A stretch of DNA of 64,000 bases from the NCBI GenBank assembly GCA_963556145.1, contig OY744461.1, forward strand, positions 4,216,001-4,280,000, read 5' to 3'. The stretch comes from Hygrocybe punicea. Its lineage: Eukaryota > Basidiomycota > Agaricomycetes > Agaricales > Hygrophoraceae. Under the pieces are notes generated by a model. That model saw nothing but the letters and a program-made list of their open reading frames with translations, searched no databases and was not told the origin of the DNA. The position numbers and the translations under genes were made by a program. This document shows positions 36,801 to 45,775 of the stretch, in pieces. How positions within the stretch are numbered: position 1 is the first letter of the stretch; each line of letters opens with the position of its first letter.

Positions 36801-37458
36801 TATGAAAAGTTGTGACGGAGATGAAGAGAAATGGCACACCGTAACCCACTCCGTATTTTGGGCCGAACGGGTCACGACACACAAAAGCCTCGGATACTCG
36901 TCCTACTACATCGCACACGGAGTAGAACCGCTGTTTCCATTTGATTTTGCCGAAGCTACGTACATGGTTCCGACGCAAGATACGATGTCTACGACCGACC
37001 TCATAGTCATCCGCGCCCGACAACTTCGTAAACGAGAAGCCGACCTCGATCGGGTCAAAGAAAAGCTTACCAAATCTCGGCTCGCGTCCGCCCAGCAATT
37101 CGAGCAGAAATACGCCAACACGATCAAAGTTTACGACTTCGAACCCGGTAACCTCGTTCTCGTCCGAAATTCACGTATCGAAATGTCTCTCGATCGTAAA
37201 GCAAAACCGCGGTACTTTGGACCCATGGTTGTCGTCAGGAAAACAGAAGGCGGATCCTACATACTCGCCGAACTCGACGGTGCGGTTTCTAAATCTCGAT
37301 TTGCCGCTTTCCGAGTCGTACCCTACCACGCCCGCTCAAAAATATCGATACCGTTGGATGACTTCTTACAATACCCCGATGCCGACGATACCGATTCAAA
37401 CGATCTTGATGAACCGACGTACCCGCCCTCTATAGACTCCTCACCCGACGACGATTAA
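33811..37458 (+). CDS. pol: Gypsy-1 pol: reverse transcriptase, RNase H, integrase
   Basis: About 1215 residues, no internal stop. RT: WFCVLKKDGKSLRIVHDLQP, YASFDLFVSFDQRLVHP (first Asp), LTRIAMGYTNSPQIL and the catalytic VPYMDDIPVKG. RNase H: WEVILAVNSSVLGVGFVLMQ and SQSKLELYGLFRALRAYR. Integrase: HHCC zinc domain (HDSLGHKGIFSVRARL..CHQCQVRQ), then core AYVDTMFMP, EIVTDNGKPF and ANGPVERRH (D, D, E present), and a C-terminal GPMVVVRKTEGGSYILAEL segment. No chromodomain seen. It is probably expressed as a Gag-Pol fusion by -1 frameshifting. This pol looks intact. Confidence 0.93.
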   Translation, partial: VEDPEIPLGKDAPGDEKPPLESDHTYTTNYASLLPFPLEEDLCFSIDLDFSSSQPQTAAQYISLLTDVQNQLRTTDTLPSSCSVSAPASHISSSNICNKASTEHATYISYTTPPTRDLKGVVTKKKYKKVADRIRPISTTLPDEYRIIREITGDPLADLPTLPTHPPDFTPGTRYTQERHDAMPMNSDGFLWPEEEKLGHHIIKTQEAAFAWNESEKGQFNTDYFPPIHIPTVPHDPWVHRNIPIPPGILNEVIGIIKDKISAGTYEPSNSSYRSRWFCVLKKDGKSLRIVHDLQPLNAVTIRDPAVPPMIEHLAEAFGGHSCYASFDLFVSFDQRLVHPSSRDYMTFQSPLGTLRLTRIAMGYTNSPQILHGDSTYILRDEIPHLAVPYMDDIPVKGPPTRYEQPDGTYETIPENPAIRRFIWEHFQGVNRVIQRFRYVGGTFNGKKLELCRPSVIVVGHRCTYEGRVADDSKVQKIRDWPLPTNLTEVRAFLGICGVLRIFIKDFSLHSRPLVCLTRKGIPFEFGEEEETAVDYLKNAVITSPALRAIDYTREWEVILAVNSSVLGVGFVLMQIRADGKRYPNRFGSISWNEREARYSQSKLELYGLFRALRAYRIFIIGVRNLTVEVDAKYIKGMLNNPDIQPNATINRWIAGVLLFDFRLVHVPASAHGAPDGLSRRPRAAEDPEEINDSDDWLDHSYGFFMEVVNYRPVPIPSKPIAVCGRCRATADRLQELPAVLVYTNQEAVSDIPRSDKARAADVRLALVETWLRDLTRPANFTDEEYRLFLRYALEFFVTDNKLWRKDRHGKHKLVIPPDRRLQLLKDAHDSLGHKGIFSVRARLLDRFWWPHLDHDVKWYVQSCHQCQVRQMRYHHIPPTVATPASLFRKAYVDTMFMPRSGGYRYIVQARCSLSAYPEFRMLRRETGSTIGTFLFEDILCRWGALEEIVTDNGKPFVEALDYLASCYGIRHICISPYNSQANGPVERRHLDVREAIMKSCDGDEEKWHTVTHSVFWAERVTTHKSLGYSSYYIAHGVEPLFPFDFAEATYMVPTQDTMSTTDLIVIRARQLRKREADLDRVKEKLTKSRLASAQQFEQKYANTIKVYDFEPGNLVLVRNSRIEMSLDRKAKPRYFGPMVVVRKTEGGSYILAELDGAVSKSRFAAFRVVPYHARSKISIPLDDFLQYPDADDTDSNDLDEPTYPPSIDSSPDDD

Positions 37459-37657
37459 GCATTTCATTCTGTCCACGTTATACCCCCATTTTATTTAGTT
37501 CCTCTTAGTTTTCTAACGATATGACGAATGATGCGAATAGTCCTATGTCTTCGGGAGCCGATCGGCTTTCCTTAGCTGGGTGAACAAGCTGACACGTCTT
37601 TTATATACACGATATATTTTTTATATACAACGGGCTCGTTATTTTTATATATATATT

Positions 37658-39054
37658 TTACAGGCGGCCGGTCTCATAATCCCGCTTCAACATCGCCAAC
37701 CTTGAGGTCGACCGTTCGAGATCGACGCGAAGCCGCTGGAACTCTTGACCGAAGTGGACGAGGTGACGGTTGACGTTGGTGCCCAGGGCTCCCAGCTCCT
37801 CTGTAAGGACCGCTAGCCGCGCCGACACTTGCTCGTAATTCTCCATCGTCAAAACGAACGGGTTCGCTGCCGAGGCCGTCCTAAGCCTTTTCGTCGGCCG
37901 CTCTTCCTCCGACTCCTCCTCGTCTTCGTCATCGTCCTCGACCGACTCCACCTCCTCGACTCGCGGTTTGCTCGTTGAGGCCCGGGCAGGCCTACTACGG
38001 ATGGGTTTTGTCGTGAACGACAGCGGCTTCCTCGTGCCGACCGCGACCTCTTTGCCCTTTCCGGTATCCACCTTGCGCCGACCCCCGCCCGTCCGGTGTG
38101 TAGCGTTAGTACATCTCTTCTTCAGCCTCCGGCATCGTTCGCACACGTAGCCCGTAACGCCTCGACACGCCTCTTGCGCCTTGACGCAGTTGGTGCAGGG
38201 TTGTAGGGGAAACGGCCCGGTGAACTGTTACCAGGATCAGTAACTAAAGAACATATGAACCGACACAAGAACTCACCGTCGTACCAGCCAAGTCTCCGGT
38301 CTCTATGCCCGGCGTATCTACGTCTTCTACATCGGCCGGTGTCTCTGGTGCCGGGTCGACGGGGCCTTCCTCTGGCTCAACTGCGGCTTCGCCCTCCGGA
38401 ATCGACTCAGTCCTTGGTTCACCCGCGACCGATGCGTTTGCTTCAGCTCGCCGTTCTTCGCTGAGCCGCCGCCGATACGCGGCTCCATCCCTTTCAACCC
38501 GGTCCGCTTCTTGATGCCAGTGCTGCTCGTGTTGTTCTATTCTAAGCCGCTCCCGCCTTTCCTCTGCCGCCTTTCGCCTTTTCTCCGCCTCCGCTCATGC
38601 GTTTGCCTCTGCCATCCGTCTGGCCTCCTCTTCCCGCGTAGCCGCTTCTTCATCCGCCCGCCGTCTGGCTTCTTCCTGTTCCTGCCTCTCCCGGTCCGCC
38701 GCTTCTTTCAGCCACTCTTCGACATCATTGGCGTACGATTGGCGGTCGGCCCATAACGGTGGCGTTACTGGCCTCGTACCACCAGCTCGGAGTTCCGCGA
38801 CGATTCCATTGTAAGCACGCTGACGGGACGACATGAGCTATCTTAAGACACGCGTAGTCAATAAGGAAACTCACCAGCGCCTTCTTGCGGCCGCTTAACC
38901 ATTGTTGGGCCATCCCCTCGTTGCCGTCCACCATCGTTACGAGGTCGTCGCTATGAAACACGGTGACCGCGTTGACGGCCTCTTCGTAGTCCGCCCAGAC
39001 ATCGGATTCGATGCTTTCGACGAAAGCGAGGAAGTTGTCGTAGACTTGGGACAT
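37658..39054 (-). pseudogene. Gypsy-1 antisense gene: coiled coil plus six-Cys cluster, one internal TGA
   Basis: Convergent with pol, start codon 170 bp from the 3' LTR. Exon 1 (39054 to about 38875) MSQVYDNFLAFVES...WLSGRKKAL; a 37-bp intron (GTGAGTTT...AAGATAG); exon 2 a long Glu/Arg/Ala coiled coil (DRERQEQEEARRRADEE). TGA at 38594-38596 (GCA TGA GCG) interrupts the coil, explained by CGA-to-TGA. A further intron near 38275-38225 precedes exon 3 with C-x2-C-x6-C-x7-C-x2-C-x6-C (CTNCVKAQEACRGVTGYVC..C), the Zn2Cys6 spacing of fungal regulators, a basic stretch, an acidic run and a C-terminal coil (LAVLTEELGALGTNVNRHLV). Homologous in layout to the Gypsy-2 and Gypsy-3 antisense genes. Function unknown; DNA or RNA binding is suggested by the cluster. 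Confidence 0.78.
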
Positions 39055-39224
39055 TGTGAACGTGTGATGGTGTAGAGGAAAGGTCGGATCAACAACGAGA
39101 AAATTTTATTTTATTTTACTTTGCCGTTGTTTGGCCGCTCACGTGATTGGCCACATTCGCGACCCGCATTCGGAGACCCCATATTCTCGACCACGGATGG
39201 TCTCTATTAGAAGACCCAAGGAGA

Positions 39225-40019
39225 TGTAGAGGGTCCTTGACCCTCTGAGGCCGTAACATCGATATCTAGCGAATCCGCTCGAACCCGACGTCTCTAGCAG
39301 TCTACGCTCGAACCCGACGTAACCCGACGCAACCCGATGCATACCGACTAGCACGGCCGCTCACGTACCTGGTCGGTCTATCTCATAAACTCACGGAACT
39401 TCAAATATCGAAGATAGATCTCATCGGACTGGGATCCCGATATCGGACTTGCCTTATTCACGCCTAGCGTCTCCCTTATGGGGATATAGTAAAGTATATT
39501 GCATCTTTTACGGTTTTTCATATCTTCCACCCATTTTCCCTGTCATCGTCGCCTCGCAACGCTCTTCCTACTTCCCCATTTTTATTCTCCTTTGTCTCCT
39601 CTCATCGGCCGAGGACTCTCGTCCGAATCTAGGTACACAAATTTGTAGTATAAAAACGGTGCCCAAGCGCCGTCTCAAAATAAGAAACCAGTTCCCCCAT
39701 TTCCTCTCTCTGAGAATTAAGTCTCTCAGTAAATTCCATCGCACACATCGCTCGTCGGATTCCTCGACGCCCTCCCCGTCGTTCTACCGCCTTTATCTCT
39801 ACGTTACTCGTCACCCGACACCCGACCCGCCGTACCCGACATCGTCGGCCTCGTCGGCTTCGATCGGTCTCCATAGATTTCAGTAGTTTACTCGGCGGCT
39901 TCTTACTTTTTATATCCTATTATCTTACTGAAGCTTGTTAGACTATTCCTAGTCACTTCTACGCTGACCCCACAGGCTTAGGATTATTATTCCGCAGCCA
40001 CCCCGACCTCGCCTTTACA
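39225..40019 (+). repeat. Gypsy-1 3' LTR
   Basis: 795 bp, near-identical to 23930-24724. C/T differences noted: CTCGACC/CTTGACC, AGCATGG/AGCACGG, CCGACATCGG/CCGATATCGG and CGCTTGTCGG/CGCTCGTCGG. Confidence 0.93.
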
Positions 40020-41509
40020 ACGGTTACTGTTCAACTGCGCCATCCGAAACTCATGCTCCATCAGGGCCTTCTGCTTCTCCAGTACCAACTGCTCCATCTT
40101 CATCTGACGCCGTACCTCGTATTTGGACAGCCGAATCTTGGCAGCCGCATTAATCTTGGCAACCTGCATCTCCTTATCGGCTTCAACACGAGCTCTCTTC
40201 AAGTCAAGCTGACGTTGTACTGTAGCCTCTTCTGCCTTTGCAACATCAGAGAACTTGTCAATGATGGTGTTACGTGGTTTTTTAGCATCGGTGGTCATCG
40301 TGGAGGTCCCAGGGCGAGCAGAAGTCTTTTTCAATGTGGTCTCTGGGTCAACCTTGCGCTTCGAGGGAACTTGACTTGGAATAATGGCAGGTTCGTCATC
40401 TTGACCTTCATGATCTGCCACCTCCTCTATGGCACCCTCTGACTGACCATGTTCAAGTTCGAGCTCAGCATCACCATGGCCGGCATAACCCCAATCAAAA
40501 TCTGCTGACAACGAGTGCACGCAGTTGGACATGTCAATTGGCACTTGACTGTGGCCAACTCCAACTGGGATGAAGTTGGGACGCATGTCAAGCAATTCTT
40601 TCATTGCCCAGAGCCAGGGGAAAGAGTCTTTGATGAGGGCTACACCAGTGTGCGTCAGACTTGATTGTTGCATCAGGAATAGAGCCTGGCATACCCCATT
40701 TGTTTGTGAAAGCGTTATTCTCATTCATGTTGATCTGATCTTCTGACGTGATGCCAGCACCAGTCGCACCCATTTCTTCTAAATAGGATTTCGTTTTTTT
40801 CACAAGCCTAGATGACAGATGGCCGGTTGGACAAACGATGGCAATAGGACAAACAAGGTTACATACGTGCTGAGCCGATTCTTGATCTTGGTCGCCCACC
40901 AATTCTTTGACTTGGCATCCTGTGCAAGACTGAACGCCTCTCCGTATTTTGGATGTTCAGAGAAGAGGTGCTTTGCTAATTCAGACTGGTGATCAATCTT
41001 TTTCTTGCCTCCGCCCTTAGATGTTGATGGATTGCTGCCAGGACCCGGGAAAAGACCCTGGCGTATAATCTCATCATCCGTTATGGCAGAGATGAGGCTC
41101 CATGTCAAGTCAGCATCCGACCAGCTACATTGAAGTGTTTAGACCTCAGACAACGGCAAAGGAAAATGGTACGTCTCACTCAATCTTGATACCGTCATCA
41201 TCCTCATCCGCATCTGTTCCATTTCCATCATTTATAAGCCCTTGGGAGGTGCTCGTGGTCCCTTTTCTGGCCTTGGCCTTCCCCTTCCTGCCAGTAGCTG
41301 TCTTCGAGTTCTCCTCCTCAGCAGCCGTGATTTTGGCGGTCTTCTTCGGTTTTCGTTTGGCATCAGTTGGGTCTTTGCTAGCCATTTCGAAACAGAGTGC
41401 AGAAAGAGTAGTTAGGATGTATAGATGTGTGTACTGGTTGAGGGGATATGATATCGTGCTCAAGATGTTGAACGTTGAACTCAGAGTTGTTTCGTGAGTT
41501 GTTTCATCG

Positions 41510-41645
41510 GTGTGAATCGCTGAAGCGCCTCCTGAGCCGCTTCAACAATTCAGGCCGTTTCACTTTTTTCAACGATTCACCCCTCTTGAATCACTCACTG
41601 AATCGTCCGGTGAATCGGGACCTGAATCGCCTCTGAATCGCCAAC
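41510..41645. promoter_or_regulatory. right subterminal GAATCG cluster of the Harbinger element
   Basis: Six GAATCG/CGATTC words in about 135 bp, mirroring 21750-21875. Probable transposase or Myb-partner binding sites, by analogy. Confidence 0.5.
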
Positions 41646-41659
41646 TCTGACCGCTACTA

Positions 41660-43266
41660 TTATAAACCCTTAGTTTGAATGCTTGTAGTCCAAAGCTTGT
41701 TTTTGAAATGCAATAGTCTTGGTTATAGTAACACTTCAAACACTAGCAACTGTTTAGTCTGATGTTTTGCTTCAAATTTATAACAAATGTGTCAAGCCAT
41801 TATACTATGATATGAAGCTGAGTTCTGAAACCATACTCACATATATCATTATAATATAATTGAATGAGTTGAAATGCAAGTGATAACTGGATGTGTTGGA
41901 GTGAAACTGGACAAGTCTTGACAATGACTAGACAAGTTTTGACATAACTGGATATGTTATGGGCATGACTGGAAATGTTTTTGAGGACATGTTTTGAGTG
42001 TGAGAGAACGTGTTTTAATGTGTTTGGACATGTTTTTAGATGACTGGATGTGTTTTTAACGTGACTGGATATGTTTTAACGTGACAGGATGTGTTTTTAT
42101 GTGATAGAACATGTTTTACGTGTGACTGGACGTGTTTTTAACATGACTGGACGTGTTTTAGATGTGACCGGATGTGTTTTAACGTGATTGGACATGTTTT
42201 AGGCATGACTGAACATGTTTTAGGTGTGACTGGACGTGTTTTAGGTGTAACTGGACGTGTTTTAACGTGATTGGATGTGTTTTAGGTGTGACTGGATGTG
42301 TTTTAGGTGTGATTGGATGTGTTTTAGGTGTTACTGGATGTGCTTTAACGTGACTGGACATGTTTTAGACTTGATGGGATGTGTTTGAGGTATGACTAGA
42401 CATGTATTGGTATAATTGAACATGTTTTGAGTAAAGTTAGATATGGTTTAGTGTGAGTGGACATGTTTTATTGTGAGTGGATATGTTTTCTTGGTGGATA
42501 TGTTTTCTTGGTGGATATGTTTTCTTGGTGGATATGATTTCTTGGTGGATGTGTTTTCTTGGTAGACATCTTTTGTTGAAAGTGAACATGTTTTCTTGTG
42601 TAGACATATTTTAAGCTTATAGCAATAGCTACTCATAATATAACTGAGACTATAGCAATAGCTGATGATGGTGTTGCTCAGTCTATAGCAATATATGGCT
42701 GTAGTAACACTATGCTCATGGCAATAGCTTTTTATAGGATAATCAAGTCTCTAGTAGTAACTGAACTAACAGTTAACTCAATCTCTCAGCTAATACTAGG
42801 TTTAGTATACTGTAATTCTCATTCTCTTGCCCTCTCAAAGTCAATCTATGCCTTCTCTTGGCCACTTATAAATCTTTATCATTGTGTAGCACAAAATGAA
42901 GGATAAAGTTTGTGTCTAAGCTAATGAAAATCAAGGGAAATAAATTGTAATTGAAGACTTAGCAGAAAGTGGATGAGGATCAAGCAGATGGCCTATGTCT
43001 GTATTAATGAAAAGAACACTTCAAACACCTCTGGTTAGAGGCAAGCGTAGACCTATGTCCACCTCACTATAGCAGGAGGCCTGAAACACTCCAAACACCT
43101 CTAGTTAGATGGAGGCATACACATATACTCAAAAGCTATCTAAGGTGAAAATATATATACCTGATTATAGCAGGAGGCCTGAAAAACTTGAAACACCTCT
43201 AGTTAAAGGGAGACTTTGACCCTTTGCCTCCCTCTAATATGAGGGGTTAGGTGGGAGTCACTGGTG
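41660..43266 (-). repeat. right arm of the palindromic element
   Basis: Inverted copy of 19625-21433, about 200 bp shorter mainly because it has about three fewer 70-bp units. Otherwise close to identical where compared (for example 42712-42906 against 20205-20399). Confidence 0.85.
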
Positions 43267-43274
43267 GATACTCT

Positions 43275-43711
43275 TGATTGAATAAGCCCTGTAACCAAAA
43301 CAATTCATATTAAATTGGTGAATATTGCTATCAGTATTCATTAATCCATGTTTTATATTCCAGTAGTGAATATATATTATTTCAGTACATCACACTTATC
43401 AACCATCATCCACACCCACTCAAAGTCTCACTTCTTAATTGAAGAGACCTCACTATTACATTCTATTGACTCATACAGTACATATACCTACAAACCCCTT
43501 CCTGATAGGTTATTTAGATATTAGAAACCCACAAACAACAAGAAGGTACCTGAACAAAGTCAACTCCGGTAATTCTTGGTGAAACAAACATTCACATAAC
43601 ACCATTTCAGATGAGGTTGCCAGTTGTGGTTGCCCAATTTGGCTGACCCTTAGGTAATCAAGTTGCAACCGGCCACAACTGGTCACAACCGGACTGGGTT
43701 CAACAACTTGA
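43275..43711. other. noncoding flank with CAACTGG/CCGGTTG-rich segment
   Basis: No gene seen. From about 43615 to 43700 words such as GGTTGCC, GCAACCGG and CACAACTGG resemble the subterminal parts of the hAT-like elements at 51.0-53.0 kb. Confidence 0.4.
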
Positions 43712-43719
43712 ATGCGCAC

Positions 43720-44334
43720 TGTAGAGGCTCTGGGCTGTCTGGACCCAAATCCTCTTCATATCCCACTTTGTCCCTGTCCATTCCCATTCATGCATCGTCG
43801 ATTCCGCCCGATTCTGGTCCTTTCCGTTGATTCCGCTCCGGATTCTGCCTCCGGAATCGTTCATACTCAAGATGCAATGTCTCTAACGACCCGGAATCAG
43901 TACGTATATAGTTACATATGATATATCTTCGTTTCCCATTACTTAGTACATAGCATCATTCCTCCTATACTCCTCTCCACTCCTCTCCTATCAGTTACAG
44001 CCTTTGGTTGTAGTACATAGTTACTATAGCACAGGATCACTCCCAGTAGTATAAAAGATGTACCCTTATACTACAACCATATTATTATATCCCACCATAT
44101 TATATTACACCATATCATATTGCATCCCTTCAGTTCTATTTCTTAGTCCTCGCTTCGTATCGTCTCCATATTAGTCTTCGTACTCCACTCCCTTCACTTC
44201 CCCTCTGATCCGGAACCCTGGATTCAGGTTGGATTGACTAGACTACATAGACACTAAACTCTTCTGATCACTTCTTAGCTGATCACCCTTTCAGTAGATT
44301 CCCATTCGGGTCTACAACAGAACTCGCCGTCACA
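43720..44334 (+). repeat. Gypsy-2 5' LTR
   Basis: 615 bp; TATA box TATAAAAG at about 44050. Direct copy of 49451-50065 with a few transitions visible. Confidence 0.92.
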
Positions 44335-45775
44335 ACTGGAGCCCACCACGAGGAGTTTAGTTCTTTTGTCTTTTCATACCCTCCCCACCATCGGGTTTGA
44401 CTTTCATGACATTTTTCTTTTGTTCCCGACTCTAATCGCTCAGCCCCGCTTACAACTTCGACCCCTTCCTCGTACCGACCCGACCCGACCTGCTTCCCGA
44501 TTTGGAAATTCCCCGACATGACGCACGGATTGATGCCTCTCCGAGGTGATCGTTCAGCCCCAACATTTCACGGTGACGAACATGACCTTCCCCGCTTCTT
44601 TGATGAAATTGACATGCTCGGCTCCGACTGTGGACTCACGGATACTATGAAGATTCACTACACGCTCCGGTACCTCGATAACGATGACTACGAACTTTGG
44701 TCTACCCTACCCGCCACTTCAGCAAAGGACTTCATCGCTTTCCGACGTGCCGTTTTCGCCTTCTATCCCGGTGCCATGGACAGTATTCGGTATACGATCA
44801 CGGATCTCGATCAATTGGTTAAACGACAATTGGCTTATGGTATAGAAAACAAGACGGACTTAGGACAATATTTCCGGGACTTCATACGCATATCCGGAGT
44901 ACTATATGACAACGGCCGTTTATCGGACAAGCAGTGGAATGAGTATTTTGCCAATGGATTTGACTCAGATCTTCGTCAACGTGTTGAAGAGCGACTTCAT
45001 TACCTTCTTCCCAGTCATTACCATGACGATCCGTACCCGGTTGATATTTTCCACGATGCCGCATTGTTTCTCCTTTCCGGTTACCGTTCCGTTCCAGAAT
45101 CCATTGTCACTGCAGCCCCCATTGCCATTTCCAGTCCCGATTCCGGTCCCGCACCCCTATCTGTCACAGTCATTTCACCTCCAGAACAGATCCCGTCCTC
45201 AATCCCGTCCTCGATCCCGCCCACTGTCGTTCATTCCGTCCCCCACGTTCATTCCGGTCCTTCGTATACTCCGTCCCCGTCTATTCCGGTGCCTGTTGAA
45301 ACTGTCATTTGTTTACAGGTATTGTCGTCCAGTCCCGTGTCGTCCCCGTCCGATCCCATTCCCGATTTATCGATGCCGGTCACCGATTTATCCATTCCGT
45401 TTCCTATTTCGTCCCCGTTGTCTCCGGTTTCATCCCCTCTGGTTTCCATCCACGAACTCGTACCGGACCCGCTCCCACTGTCCTCGGATTCTCCAGAAAT
45501 AGACATTCCATCCCCGATATTGCCGCAATATTGTCCTCCGTCACTGTCTATCGAGATTCCATTGACCTTGGTTGAGTATTCCATACCCGTTCCCATTCCG
45601 GACCCCATTCCCCTCTTATTTGATTTTGATTCTGGTTCTGATTCCGTTATGTTGACCCCTTCGTTCCTGGTTCCCCTCGTCGTTTCCGCTCTCGTATCGT
45701 TGTCGATTCTGTCTTCGCCCGCTTGGGGCACCCCGTCATTTTTAGACCTGTCACGTGGTACACCCGTTATATGGG

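Larger units (their letters stand above)
23930..40019 (+). mobile_element. Gypsy-1: Ty3/Gypsy LTR retrotransposon, 16.1 kb including a nested foldback element
   Basis: Two 795-bp LTRs (TGTAGAGG...TTTACA), 4-bp duplication ACGG (23926-23929, 40020-40023), primer binding site, gag-protease, pol (RT, RNase H, integrase) and an antisense gene before the 3' LTR. The LTRs differ at only about four sites that I could see, all C/T, implying recent insertion. Without the 6277-bp foldback element and its extra duplication the element is about 9.8 kb. Confidence 0.92.
23674..41385 (-). pseudogene. Harbinger Myb/SANT-like protein gene, split by Gypsy-1
   Basis: 5' part at 41385-40020, 3' part at 23929-23674, with Gypsy-1 between. 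ATG 41385 opens MASKDPTDAKRKPKK and an acidic linker. After an intron (donor GTGAGACG near 41174) comes a SANT/Myb-like segment (WSDADLTWSLISAITDDEI, KHLFSEHPKYGEAF, NWWATKIKNRL). Later come acidic and coiled-coil regions (VQRQLDLKRARVEADKEMQV, MEHEFRMAQLNSN). Removing Gypsy-1 and one ACGG copy joins MAQLNSNR to GEGSAAMAWTL in frame and runs to the stop at 23674. In PIF/Harbinger elements this protein recruits transposase to the ends. The exon between about 40860 and 40700 is uncertain. Confidence 0.72.
21740..41657. mobile_element. PIF/Harbinger element with transposase and Myb-like gene, split by Gypsy-1
   Basis: The ends match as inverted repeats: left GTAACGGTCAGAGTTGACG, right (reverse complement) GTAGCGGTCAGAGTTGGCG, flanked by TA. 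The two convergent genes of this superfamily are present: a DDE transposase (plus) and a Myb/SANT-like DNA-binding protein (minus). Without Gypsy-1 (23930-40019 plus one ACGG) the element is about 3.8 kb. Subterminal regions carry many CGATTC/GAATCG words. The TA duplication is shorter than the usual TWA of PIF/Harbinger; ISL2EU-like members use TA. Confidence 0.8.
19625..43266. mobile_element. palindromic long-TIR element (outermost shell of nested block)
   Basis: 19625-21433 and 41660-43266 are long inverted copies. The ends are CACCAGTGACTCCC... / ...GGGAGTCACTGGTG, flanked by the 8-bp direct repeat GATACTCT (19617-19624 and 43267-43274). With the Harbinger element removed, the arms meet around GGGTTTATA-TTATAAACCC, so the original element was an almost complete palindrome of about 3.4 kb with no coding capacity. 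Arms carry a 70-bp satellite and a ~20-22-bp satellite; the right arm has about three fewer 70-bp units. An 8-bp duplication fits a hAT- or KDZ-like transposase acting in trans, which is inference. Confidence 0.82.

Noticed and set aside
18588..43300. Complete LTR element split by the palindromic element (TAACC direct repeats near 18587 and 43290)
   Set aside because: Ends are not TG...CA, no internal genes, and a 5-bp match is expected by chance.
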